From positions 1 to 41,573 of the forward strand of contig JAFLUG010000010.1 of assembly GCA_022508885.1 (NCBI GenBank): 41,573 nt of DNA, in the 5' to 3' direction. Each line of letters starts with the position of its first letter. The first letter of the stretch is position 1. The position numbers and the translations under genes were made by a program. The notes under the pieces were generated by a model, which was not told the origin of the DNA, did no database searches, and was given only the letters and a program-made list of their open reading frames with translations. This stretch comes from Oscillospiraceae bacterium. GTDB taxonomy: Bacteria > Bacillota > Clostridia > Oscillospirales > Ruminococcaceae. Below are positions 34,297 through 41,573 of the stretch, one piece after another.

Positions 34297-36351
34297 ATGT
34301 TCCAAACCATTGTTGAAGCAGTCCTCGGCCATGCGAAAAACACTCCGGATAAGCTTGCGGTATGCTTTAAAAAGCAGCGGTTGACCTATAAGGAGCTTGC
34401 GGACATGGTAAGGGCATTCGCGCAGCTTTTAAGTGAAAAGAAGCAGGTCCGGTCCGGTGACATTATTATGATAAGTGCGCTGTCAAAGCCCGAATATGTG
34501 GTGAGCTACCTTGCCGTTCAGTATTTAGGCGCGACGGTGGTCCCTGCGGACAAAGCATCGACAGAGGATTCTCTGACGCGGCTGTGCCATATCGTAGAGC
34601 CTAAGTTTATCCTCACCGACAGCCGTCTGGGAGATGACAGCATCCCTAAGCAGTCTCTGCGCGCATGGTACGCCGAAGCCGAAGCTCTCTGTACGGGAGA
34701 AGGCTTTGACCCCGACAAGCTCCCCTACCGTCTGCCCGATATGAACAGCATATCGGATGTCATCTTTACCACCGGCACTACCGGAGACCCAAAAGGTGCT
34801 ATGCTTTCATATTCCGCTATTCTGGCGGGAACGATAAATACACGGGACGGCACAGACCGCCATTCGGGCAATATAGAGCTTCTCCCGCTCCCGCTCAATC
34901 ACTCTTTCGGACTTCGTGTTATGAGAACATTGCTGTACATCGGAGCAACTGTTATTCTTCAGAACGGCTTTATGTTCGCAAAGGAATTGATAACAAACCT
35001 GGAGGAATACGGCTGTACGGGAATTTCCGCCGTATCCGCTTCGGTCGAACGCCTCTATCAGAATTTGGGCGATCGGTTCGCAGAGGTGTTTGTTCAGTTT
35101 AAATATATGGAGATAAGCGCGGGCTCTTTGAGCGTCGGAATGAAGCAGAAGCTGCTGTCTGTCGTCCCGACCATGCACCTGTATAATGTATGGGGTTCCT
35201 CCGAAACAGGCGGAGCTATCTTCTTAGACGTAACGGCACACCCCGAACACATAGCCTCTCTCGGAAAACCCGCAAACGGCGTAGAGGTCACTATGGTAGA
35301 CAGCGAGGGCAATCGGGCAGCAGCGCACACTCCCGAGACCGCGGGACGCATGATAATGAAAGGTGATATGCAGATGCAGGGCTATTATAAACAGCCCGAC
35401 ATCACCGCGGAGACCATTGTGGACGGCTATCTGTACACCGGCGACTTGGCATATATAACCGAGGATGGGTTTGTTTATATGCTGGGTCGAGCAGATGACA
35501 TCATCAATGTGGGCGGCGAGAAAGTTTCTCCCATTGAGGTTGAAAACGCCGCGAGTCTTTACGAGGGTATCCGAGACTGCGCGTGCGTGGGCGGCGCTGA
35601 CCCCGAGGGAATAATGGGGCAGGTGCCTGTTCTGTTCGTCGTTCCCGAGGACACACAGTTCGACGAAAACGCGGCGACAAAATTCCTGTCGGGAAAGCTT
35701 GAACAGTACAAGCTCCCCAAGCAGTATATACAGGTGGATGAGCTGCCCCGCAACAGAATGAAGAAGATCGACCGCAAAAAGCTCAAGCAGATGCTGGAAA
35801 GCGGAGACAAAACAACACTCGAACGCAATCCCGTTATCAGTGCGATATACGGTAGGCGCAGCGTTCGTGATTTTATTGAGCGAAGAATACCAAGAGAACT
35901 TTTAGAACAGCTTGTGGAGTGCGGATATCAGGCTCCGAGCGGTCATAATATGCAGTCATGGCAGTTTACGGTCATTACAAATCAGGAAGAGATCAAGCGC
36001 ATCAAGGAGACGATACCGCCTGTCGCAAAGCGTAACAACGTTTACTTTTACGGCTTGAATAATCCCGATGCTATCATCATGATATCCAACGACCGCCGTA
36101 ATCCCGACGGTATACAGGACAGCTCCTGCGCTGCGCAGAACATCATGCTTGCGGCTCATTCCTACGGGCTTGGCTCGGTGTGGATAAACGCGCTGATGAA
36201 GCTGTGCGACGAGCCCGAGATACGCCCGATGTTGGATTCTTACGGCGTTCCCAAAACGCATAACGTCTGGGCGATGATAGCGCTCGGATACCCTGCAAAC
36301 CGCCCCAGCGCGCTTGCAAAGAAGACCAACGTTGTAAAATGGGTGGAATGA
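34297..36351 (+). CDS. Adenylate-forming ligase fused to a nitroreductase-like flavin domain
   Basis: Residues about 1-505 are an AMP-forming acyl/aminoacyl ligase: TTGTTGDPKGAML (about 158-170), NHSFGLRV, YNVWGSSETGGAI, YLYTGDLAYITEDGF, GRADDIINVGGEKVSPIEVE and PRNRMKKIDRKKL with the catalytic Lys (about K490). Residues about 512-684 are a nitroreductase-family domain: IYGRRSVRDF (FMN phosphate site), YQAPSGHNMQSWQFTVI, AAQNIMLAAHSYGLGSVWINA and IALGYPANRPSA. No stop or frameshift separates them. With the carrier, MBOAT and SGNH genes upstream this is a DltA-like position, but substrate is unknown and a redox step on the tethered group is inferred. ATG 34297 follows AGAGGAGG; two terminators follow the gene. 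Confidence 0.88.
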   Translation: MFQTIVEAVLGHAKNTPDKLAVCFKKQRLTYKELADMVRAFAQLLSEKKQVRSGDIIMISALSKPEYVVSYLAVQYLGATVVPADKASTEDSLTRLCHIVEPKFILTDSRLGDDSIPKQSLRAWYAEAEALCTGEGFDPDKLPYRLPDMNSISDVIFTTGTTGDPKGAMLSYSAILAGTINTRDGTDRHSGNIELLPLPLNHSFGLRVMRTLLYIGATVILQNGFMFAKELITNLEEYGCTGISAVSASVERLYQNLGDRFAEVFVQFKYMEISAGSLSVGMKQKLLSVVPTMHLYNVWGSSETGGAIFLDVTAHPEHIASLGKPANGVEVTMVDSEGNRAAAHTPETAGRMIMKGDMQMQGYYKQPDITAETIVDGYLYTGDLAYITEDGFVYMLGRADDIINVGGEKVSPIEVENAASLYEGIRDCACVGGADPEGIMGQVPVLFVVPEDTQFDENAATKFLSGKLEQYKLPKQYIQVDELPRNRMKKIDRKKLKQMLESGDKTTLERNPVISAIYGRRSVRDFIERRIPRELLEQLVECGYQAPSGHNMQSWQFTVITNQEEIKRIKETIPPVAKRNNVYFYGLNNPDAIIMISNDRRNPDGIQDSSCAAQNIMLAAHSYGLGSVWINALMKLCDEPEIRPMLDSYGVPKTHNVWAMIALGYPANRPSALAKKTNVVKWVE

Positions 36352-36374
36352 GCATACTTAATTAAAACGAAAAG

Positions 36375-36400
36375 GCGCGGTTTACAGCTCCGCGCTTTTT
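36375..36400 (+). terminator. First terminator at the end of the polysaccharide array
   Basis: GCGCGG (36375-36380), 9-base loop, CCGCGC (36390-36395), TTTTT; an A-run precedes the stem. Confidence 0.82.
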
Positions 36401-36410
36401 CATGTAAGAT

Positions 36411-36443
36411 CTCCTTGGGGCTTATTGACCCAAGGAGGTTTTT
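36411..36443 (+). terminator. Second terminator at the end of the polysaccharide array
   Basis: CTCCTTGGG (36411-36419) pairs with CCCAAGGAG (36429-36437), followed by GTTTTTG. It is only 11 bases after the first terminator. Confidence 0.85.
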
Positions 36444-36575
36444 GTATTTGTGACAGTTGACTGTTCATATCAGCCTTATTTTATGAACAATGCGCAGTAA
36501 ATTGCAGTTGAGAAGTTGATATTATTATGAAGGGAGATAACTCCCAAAAATAAATTGGATTAATGGAGGTCAAAG

Positions 36576-37676
36576 ATGTTTGAAACAGAAACAGTAATAC
36601 TATCCGGCGATGAGATCGAGGTCGATGATCTCGATGGATTTCATACGGTAGTACACAATTTAGGTGAAGACGCGATTTATGCGTCAAAAAAACCGCATAT
36701 CAAGCACGGCGCTAAAAACGTTTGGAAGATCCCACCGGGTGCCGCTAAGCTGATAAGTACGACTAACGGTAAAGTCTACTTGCTCGGAACAGGAGAAGTC
36801 GAACTTACGGGACAGGATCACCAGGTAATAAATATAAGTTCATCGCCATCGTCGAATGTTATGTATGTTGACGGAGCGTCGGGCGTAACCAAAAAGTATG
36901 TGGATGAGCAGATAAGCGAAGTTAACAACTGTATAACCGTCCTGCAAGACGACAAAGCAGACAAGTCGGAAATAAGCAACCTCAATCTGCTGGATAACTG
37001 GTATTTTACCGATCCTATAAACCAAAGGGGAGCCAGCGGGACCGTCAGCGATATGGGATATTTCATTGACCGTTGGAAGCTGACGGACGGAACTGTCGAA
37101 ATTACAAGCGGCGGGCTTGTACTTAACGGAACAATCGTGCAGAGATTGGAAACTACTCCAAGCCAAGCTGTAACAGCGACATATCTTACAAGCTCGGGTG
37201 TTCAGTCGGCAGAATATGACAGTGATGCAAAAACCTTTTCAATCTCAGGAAACGGTGTGCTTGTTATCGCTACCAAACTTGAAATCGGCGGCCGTCAGAC
37301 ACTTGCCCATCAGGACGACATCGGTAAGTGGGTATTAAACGACCCTCCGCCCAATAAAACATTAGAGCTTATGAAATGTCAAAGATATTTTATTGCTCTT
37401 AAGCAATATGAGGTGTTTAAAGGAGCTAATGTAAGAACGGGGGACTATATAGATTTCTTTGTTCCTACTCCCGTACAGATGAGGGCGATTCCGGCTGTTT
37501 CCGGAAACATAGTTGCGACAGCTAATTCAGAGATCGTATGGGAATATAGTTGCGTCGTGAACGGAGCGTCAATGATACGCATCAGAGCGTCACACGAAAA
37601 TCATAATATCCCTTCTGACTTAGCTGTTGATTTTGAATTGAGAGAAGGTGGCGCGTTTTTAGACGCTAATATATAA
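36576..37676 (+). CDS. Phage-tail-like structural protein
   Basis: This 366-residue protein resembles receptor-binding or tail proteins of Firmicutes prophages: a beta-rich N-terminus, a short coiled segment (VTKKYVDEQISEVNNCITVLQ), then LNLLDNWYFTDPINQRGAS and GYFIDRWKLTDG, a pattern frequent in phage tail-fibre proteins, and a beta C-terminal domain with LELMKCQRYFIALKQYEV. No signal peptide. It stands without head, portal, terminase or integrase genes in the window, so it is a prophage remnant, a part of a larger element elsewhere, or a domesticated binding protein. ATG 36576 follows TGGAGG. Confidence 0.75.
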   Translation: MFETETVILSGDEIEVDDLDGFHTVVHNLGEDAIYASKKPHIKHGAKNVWKIPPGAAKLISTTNGKVYLLGTGEVELTGQDHQVINISSSPSSNVMYVDGASGVTKKYVDEQISEVNNCITVLQDDKADKSEISNLNLLDNWYFTDPINQRGASGTVSDMGYFIDRWKLTDGTVEITSGGLVLNGTIVQRLETTPSQAVTATYLTSSGVQSAEYDSDAKTFSISGNGVLVIATKLEIGGRQTLAHQDDIGKWVLNDPPPNKTLELMKCQRYFIALKQYEVFKGANVRTGDYIDFFVPTPVQMRAIPAVSGNIVATANSEIVWEYSCVVNGASMIRIRASHENHNIPSDLAVDFELREGGAFLDANI

Positions 37677-37734
37677 GAGCGGATATCAGTTCAGATTTAC
37701 ACCTAACGGCGAGGAAAACCCGTTTATATGCACT

Positions 37735-38001
37735 ATGGACGGCATTCCGCTGTACAAGTGGGACGGTGAGAACGTTATTAACCGTTCTGAGGAAGAAATT
37801 GATGAGGAAAGAACGGCTGTCCTTAATTCTTCCGAACGCAGAGCGGAGAAAATAAAAAAACAGCTTACCGAACTTGATAATCAGGCAATACGTCCTTTAA
37901 GGGCGATATTTGCAGGCACACCTAACGATGAGGACAAGGAAAAGCTCGCACAGATCGAATCTCAGACAGTTACGCTGAGAGAGGAGTTGGCAAATCTGTG
38001 A
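37735..38001 (+). CDS. Phage-like small protein, apparently with a lost upstream start
   Basis: From ATG 37735 the frame gives 88 residues, MDGIPLYKWDGENVINRSEEEIDEE and a charged coiled C-terminal part, similar in style to phage tail accessory proteins. No ribosome site precedes this ATG. Reading the same frame upstream is open back to a stop at 37660 and encodes about 20 plausible residues (YKSGYQFRFTPNGEENPFIC) that should belong to it, but the only suitable codon is ATA 37669. The natural start has probably changed from ATG to ATA, or translation starts inefficiently. It overlaps the end of the preceding tail gene if that start is used. Confidence 0.6.
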   Translation: MDGIPLYKWDGENVINRSEEEIDEERTAVLNSSERRAEKIKKQLTELDNQAIRPLRAIFAGTPNDEDKEKLAQIESQTVTLREELANL

Positions 38002-38053
38002 GAGATTAGCCTTTTCCGGTTGTCTGTATTTACTTAACAGTTGAAATTTACAT

Positions 38054-38091
38054 AAAAAAAAACCTCCTGCGGTAAAAAAACGCAGGAGGTT
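38054..38091 (-). terminator. Strong hairpin with the T-run on the minus strand
   Basis: AACCTCCTGCG (38061-38071) pairs perfectly with CGCAGGAGGTT (38081-38091) around a 9-base loop. An A-run lies on its left, which is a T-run on the minus strand; on the plus strand only TGTTATT follows. It fits a minus-strand terminator, or a bidirectional one, although no minus-strand gene lies just to its right. Confidence 0.72.
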
Positions 38092-38172
38092 GTTATTCGT
38101 CTTAACGAAAACAGACTATTTTTGTCAACACAACCTCATTGTGAAAACTGCATAAAAACTTGTAAAAATCCA

Positions 38173-38201
38173 TTGACAAGTTTTCTGAAAAGTTGTAGAA
38201 T
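38173..38201 (+). promoter_or_regulatory. Promoter of the oxidoreductase operon
   Basis: Perfect -35 TTGACA (38173-38178), 17-base spacer, -10 TAGAAT (38196-38201), about 33 bases before the ATG at 38235. Confidence 0.8.
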
Positions 38202-38234
38202 ATACTATGTAAACAGAAAACGGGGGAATGGCTG

Positions 38235-38894
38235 ATGAAGAAAATCACCGTTGTCACGGGGCATTACGGCAGCGGAAAAACAAATTTATCGGTAAATCTT
38301 GCGGTAAAGGCGAGAAGCAATGCTTCCAAAAACACGGCGGTCGTAGATTTGGATATCGTAAATCCATACTTCAGAGCGGCGGACTTTCGGGAGCTGTTTG
38401 AGCGGTCGGGAATAACGTTTATCGCCCCCGATTTCGCTAACACAAACCTTGACCTGCCATCGCTTCAGTTCGATCTGGCACGGCTTGCGAAAAACTATGA
38501 TAACCTGATCGTTGACGTCGGCGGAGACGACGCGGGTGCGTTTGCTCTCGGGAGGTTTTCCGGTGAGCTTAACGCAAATGACGATGTAGAAATGCTGTAT
38601 GTGATAAATCAGCGCAGATTTCTCACGCAAACCGCGGAAGAGGCGGTTGAGCTTATGTACGAAATAGAATCTGCCTCGCGAATGAAACACACGGCGATAG
38701 TAAACAACACAAACCTCGGCAGTGAAACCACCGCCGAAATTATAGAACAGTCGGAAGAATTCGCGCGTGAAATATCCGAAAAAACGGGACTTCCGATAAA
38801 GTTTACGGCCTGTCCCGAAATGCTTTGCGGACAGTTAAAAGTGGAAAACATTTTACCGATAAAGATATATGTTAAACCCATTTGGGATAAATAA
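38235..38894 (+). CDS. P-loop ATPase (CobQ/MinD-like) of the oxidoreductase operon
   Basis: This 219-residue protein has a P-loop VVTGHYGSGKTNLSVNLA, a Walker-A form close to SIMIBI ATPases, TAVVDLDIVNPYFRAADF after it, NLIVDVGGDDAGAF as the Walker-B-like strand and AIVNNTNLGSETT for base recognition. It heads the unit that encodes the ferredoxin, alpha, beta and gamma subunits of a 2-oxoacid oxidoreductase and ends 21 bases before the ferredoxin gene. A role in Fe-S assembly or maturation of that enzyme (as for Mrp/Nbp35) is possible, but the CxxC metal site of those proteins is not obvious, so this stays inference. Confidence 0.82.
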   Translation: MKKITVVTGHYGSGKTNLSVNLAVKARSNASKNTAVVDLDIVNPYFRAADFRELFERSGITFIAPDFANTNLDLPSLQFDLARLAKNYDNLIVDVGGDDAGAFALGRFSGELNANDDVEMLYVINQRRFLTQTAEEAVELMYEIESASRMKHTAIVNNTNLGSETTAEIIEQSEEFAREISEKTGLPIKFTACPEMLCGQLKVENILPIKIYVKPIWDK

Positions 38895-38915
38895 CAGAAA
38901 TCAGGGGGAGCGAAA

Positions 38916-39122
38916 ATGGCGAAAATGACGGTTATTACCGAGCGCTGTAAGGGCTGCGGTCTATGCACGACTGCGTGTCCGAAGGAAATTGTGGCGCTGC
39001 AAAATGAAAAATGCAACAAAAAGGGATATTTCTACGCGGTCTGCACCGACGAGGATAAATGCATAAGCTGCGCGATGTGCGCTATGATGTGTCCCGACTG
39101 CGCAATCGTTGTGGAAAAGTGA
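38916..39122 (+). CDS. korD: 2-oxoacid:ferredoxin oxidoreductase delta subunit (2x[4Fe-4S] ferredoxin)
   Basis: A 68-residue ferredoxin with two cluster motifs, CKGCGLCTTACP and CISCAMCAMMCP, spaced by a 30-residue loop as in KorD/VorD. It passes electrons between the TPP centre and cytoplasmic ferredoxin. AGGGGGAGCG precedes ATG 38916. Confidence 0.92.
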   Translation: MAKMTVITERCKGCGLCTTACPKEIVALQNEKCNKKGYFYAVCTDEDKCISCAMCAMMCPDCAIVVEK

Positions 39123-39133
39123 GGTGGGATAAG

Positions 39134-40201
39134 TTGGAAAGAAATCTGATGAAGGGAAACGAGGCACTTGCCGAGGCGGCGATACGCGCGCAGTGCAGGT
39201 GCTTTTTCGGCTATCCCATAACGCCGCAGACGGAGCTTGCGGCATATATGGCAAAGCGTATGCCAAAGTCGGGCGGAGTTTTTTTGCAGGCGGAAAGCGA
39301 GATCGCCGCGATAAATATGGTGCTCGGAGCGGCGTCTACGGGAGTAAGAGCCATGACCTCGTCATCCTCTCCGGGAATTTCGCTCAAATCCGAGGGCATT
39401 TCCTATCTCGCGGCCTGTGATGTTCCCGCGCTTATCGTAAACGTTCAGCGCGGCGGCCCGGGGCTTGGCGGGATACAGCCCTCTCAGGCTGACTATTGGC
39501 AGGCGACAAAGGCGCTCGGTCACGGCGACTTTCATGTTTTGGTATTCGCGCCCGCTTCCGTTCAGGAAATGGTGGACATGGTTTCAAAGGCGTTTGAGAC
39601 CGCCGAAAAGTACCGCATTCCCGCCATGCTTCTGGCAGACGGGTTGCTTGGGCAGATGATGGAGCCGGTGACTATTCCCGAGCCTTCGGAAAGCAAATGC
39701 GACAACAGCGGCTGGGCGGCTGACGGACATAAATTCAAACGCGAGCATCATATCATAAATTCGCTTTATCTTCAGCCCGATGATCTGGAAAAGCTCGTTC
39801 TGGAGAGATTTGAGCGTTATGAGACCGTAAAGGCAAACGAGACCGACGCCGAGCTGTATCTTACAGATGACTGCGATATTCTGCTGTGTGCGTACGGTGC
39901 CTCCGCGAGGGTTGCCAAAACCGCGGTAAATTCCGCGAGAAAGCTCGGGATAAAGGCGGGGCTGTTCCGTCCGAAGACACTCTGGCCGTTCCCCGTAAAA
40001 GAGCTTAACAAGGCGGCCGAAACCGCAAAGGTGTTACTTGACGTCGAGATGTCAATGGGGCAGATGATAGATGACGTAAAGCTGGCGATAAACTGCTCAA
40101 AGCCGGTGTATTTCAACGGCAGAACGGGCGGAGCGGTTCCCGTTCCCGCCGACGTTTTAGAGGAGATAAAAAGACTTGTGGCAACAGGGGGTGAGCTTTA
40201 A
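39134..40201 (+). CDS. korA: 2-oxoacid:ferredoxin oxidoreductase alpha subunit (KorA/VorB type)
   Basis: This 355-residue subunit carries the pyrimidine-binding and core domains: KGNEALAEAAIRAQCRCFFGYPITPQTE, QAESEIAAINMVLGAASTGVRAMTSSSSPGISL, NVQRGGPGLGGIQPSQADYWQATKA and PKTLWPFPVKEL. The family (KorA, VorB, PorA-like) oxidises 2-oxoglutarate or branched 2-oxoacids to acyl-CoA; the sequence alone does not settle which. I chose TTG 39134, about 6 bases after GAGGTGGG; ATG 39149 is the alternative. A longer frame from 39059 overlaps the ferredoxin gene and is rejected. Its stop overlaps the beta start. Confidence 0.92.
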   Translation: MERNLMKGNEALAEAAIRAQCRCFFGYPITPQTELAAYMAKRMPKSGGVFLQAESEIAAINMVLGAASTGVRAMTSSSSPGISLKSEGISYLAACDVPALIVNVQRGGPGLGGIQPSQADYWQATKALGHGDFHVLVFAPASVQEMVDMVSKAFETAEKYRIPAMLLADGLLGQMMEPVTIPEPSESKCDNSGWAADGHKFKREHHIINSLYLQPDDLEKLVLERFERYETVKANETDAELYLTDDCDILLCAYGASARVAKTAVNSARKLGIKAGLFRPKTLWPFPVKELNKAAETAKVLLDVEMSMGQMIDDVKLAINCSKPVYFNGRTGGAVPVPADVLEEIKRLVATGGEL

Positions 40202-40953
40202 TGGCGGTCGTATTTGAAAGACCTAAGGCGCTGCTTGACGTTCCTACGCATTATTGCCCGGGATGTACGCACGGTATCGTCCACAGGCTCATCTGCGAGG
40301 TAATTGATGAAATGAACATCGAAGGCGATACGATAGGCGTTGTTCCAGTGGGCTGTTCGGTCATGGCTTACGATTATTTCGGCTGCGACGTCATAGAAGC
40401 GCCGCACGGACGCGCTCCCGCGGTAGCTACGGGCGTAAAGCGCGCAAATCCCGAAAAGTTTGTGTTTACATATCAGGGCGACGGCGACCTTGCGGCGATA
40501 GGAACGTGCGAGACCGTTCACAGCGCGGCTCGCGGAGAAAATCTCGTTATTATATTTATCAACAACACAACTTACGGAATGACCGGCGGGCAAATGGCGC
40601 CTACATCACTTCCCGGGCAGATAACGCAGACTACCCCCTACGGCAGAGACGTAAAAACGGCGGGTTATCCGATAAAGATGTGCGAAATGCTTTCGACTCT
40701 TGAGGGTGTGGCTCTCGCCCAGCGTGTATCGGTGGACAGCGTTCCGCATATACGCGAGGCGAAAAAGGCGATACGAAAGGCGTTTGAAAATGAAAAGGAA
40801 CAGCGCGGACTGTCGATAATCGAGGTGCTTTGCACATGTCCTACAAACTGGGGCTTGACTCCGCTCGAGTCAATAAAGAGATTGCAGGATGAAATGATAC
40901 CGTATTATCCGCTCAGGGTATACAAGGATATTACGGGGGAGGTAGCGAAATGA
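40201..40953 (+). CDS. korB: 2-oxoacid:ferredoxin oxidoreductase beta subunit (KorB/VorA type)
   Basis: This 250-residue TPP-binding subunit shows [46 protein letters not shown] (the GDGD Mg-TPP motif) and [17 protein letters not shown], then [10 protein letters not shown] near the C-terminus. It forms the catalytic centre with the alpha subunit. ATG 40201 shares a base with the TAA of korA, after GGGGGTGAG. Confidence 0.93.
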   Translation: MAVVFERPKALLDVPTHYCPGCTHGIVHRLICEVIDEMNIEGDTIGVVPVGCSVMAYDYFGCDVIEAPHGRAPAVATGVKRANPEKFVFTYQGDGDLAAIGTCETVHSAARGENLVIIFINNTTYGMTGGQMAPTSLPGQITQTTPYGRDVKTAGYPIKMCEMLSTLEGVALAQRVSVDSVPHIREAKKAIRKAFENEKEQRGLSIIEVLCTCPTNWGLTPLESIKRLQDEMIPYYPLRVYKDITGEVAK

Positions 40954-41480
40954 CGACAGAAATTCTGCTTGCGGGATTTGGCGGACAGGGAGTTCTTTTC
41001 GCGGGAAAGATACTGGCGTACTGTGCGCTTATCGACGGAAAGGAGCTTTCGTGGCTCCCGTCATACGGACCCGAGATGCGCGGAGGAACGGCGAATTGCT
41101 CGGTCTGCGTTTCCGACGAGCCGATAGGCTCTCCCGTAGTAACATACCCCGATATTCTCGTGGCTATGAACCAGCCGTCTTATGACAAGTTTATAAACGC
41201 CGTAAAGCCGAGCGGCTCGGTATTTATAGACAGTTCGCTTGTTGAATCAAAATGTGACAGAAGCGATATTTCCTGTCATTATCTTCCTTCGACAACTCTT
41301 GCGAGTGAAAATGCGCTTTACGGCGGCTCGAATATGATACTGCTCGGGAAAATCATCAAGGAAACGGGGCTGTTCACGCTTGAAACGGTAAAAAAGGCGA
41401 TTGAAAAGGTCGTGCCTCCGACAAAGGAGCAGCTTATAAAAAACAATTTCAAGGCGATAGAAATAGGAATGAGCGTATAA
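40950..41480 (+). CDS. korC: 2-oxoacid:ferredoxin oxidoreductase gamma subunit (KorC type)
   Basis: This 176-residue subunit has the family start [42 protein letters not shown] and [13 protein letters not shown], and so completes the four-subunit set. It may contribute to CoA binding. ATG 40950 overlaps the korB stop and follows GGGGGAGG. Confidence 0.92.
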   Translation: MTTEILLAGFGGQGVLFAGKILAYCALIDGKELSWLPSYGPEMRGGTANCSVCVSDEPIGSPVVTYPDILVAMNQPSYDKFINAVKPSGSVFIDSSLVESKCDRSDISCHYLPSTTLASENALYGGSNMILLGKIIKETGLFTLETVKKAIEKVVPPTKEQLIKNNFKAIEIGMSV

Positions 41481-41501
41481 AAAAGTAATAGGAAAGCATA
41501 C

Positions 41502-41573
41502 AAAAAGTCTTTAGGAAAGGGGCTAAGGGGCGCATTATACGCGCATTATTCGCCTGCGGCGAAAAACGCTGCG
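41502..41573. repeat. Hairpin-rich intergenic sequence at the right edge, possible relative of the repeat
   Basis: AAAAAGTCTTTAGGAAAGGG resembles the left end of the two repeat copies (AAAAGTTTTGGGAAAGG), then GC-rich direct and inverted repeats follow, including TTCGCC (41549-41554) with GGCGAA (41558-41563). It runs off the window, so the match cannot be extended. Confidence 0.4.

Noticed and set aside
34297-36351. Plain DltA (D-alanine ligase) annotation
   Set aside because: The adenylation motifs fit a general acyl/aminoacyl ligase, the flavin domain is foreign to DltA, and substrate specificity cannot be read with confidence.
39059-39133. Long N-terminal extension of the alpha subunit
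   Set aside because: It overlaps the ferredoxin gene in another frame; the start at TTG 39134 has the ribosome site and matches family length.

Overview
The window looks like chromosomal DNA of a low-to-mid-GC Clostridia bacterium, probably a gut member of the Oscillospiraceae/Ruminococcaceae. This rests on near-consensus sigma-A promoters, strong Shine-Dalgarno sites, some GTG/TTG starts, an Isc-type cysteine desulfurase next to a NifU-like scaffold and MnmA, a KorDABC-type ferredoxin oxidoreductase, and rhamnan-type surface polysaccharide genes. The genus is inference; there is no rRNA or other marker gene here.

Layout. 1-1420: a multi-hairpin intergenic repeat, then a divergent pair of small transcription units: on the minus strand a ribbon-helix-helix protein and a 56-residue protein, on the plus strand a 59-residue protein overlapping a SLOG-fold (DUF2493-like) protein. 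1496-4722: a sulfur-transfer unit (promoter, long structured 5' leader of no family I recognise, cysteine desulfurase, NifU-like scaffold, a second copy of the hairpin repeat, mnmA, terminator). 4886-8934: a promoter-to-terminator unit encoding a membrane-anchored repeat protein, a NAGPA-type phosphodiester glycosidase and a CapA-like lipoprotein.

9109-36443: one very long same-strand array (22 genes, no gap above about 100 bases) from a consensus promoter to two tandem terminators. It encodes dTDP-L-rhamnose synthesis (rmlA, rmlC, rmlB, rmlD), glycosyltransferases (GT2, GT9, an RgpF-like protein), a pyruvyl-transferase-like protein with a coiled coil, a Wzm/Wzt-type exporter, a complete ADP-L-glycero-D-manno-heptose pathway (gmhA, hldE, hldD, gmhB) and several acyl-transfer systems: an acyltransferase-3 protein and two MBOAT plus SGNH pairs. 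In the first pair the SGNH (AlgJ/AlgX-like) domain is fused, through 'GWA-D' beta repeats, to the Wzm export permease. The second pair carries its own activation module: an acyl carrier protein and a ligase whose adenylation domain is fused to a nitroreductase-like flavin domain. That set resembles DltABCD with an added redox step. These two fusions plus the ADP-heptose pathway in a Gram-positive cluster are the strongest candidates for undescribed biology.

36576-38001: two orphan phage-tail-like genes, the second with an apparently lost start codon. 38173-41480: a promoter and an operon for a P-loop ATPase plus the four subunits (delta, alpha, beta, gamma) of a 2-oxoacid:ferredoxin oxidoreductase. 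The right edge starts another hairpin-rich intergenic sequence. No tRNA, rRNA, CRISPR array, transposase or integrase was seen.
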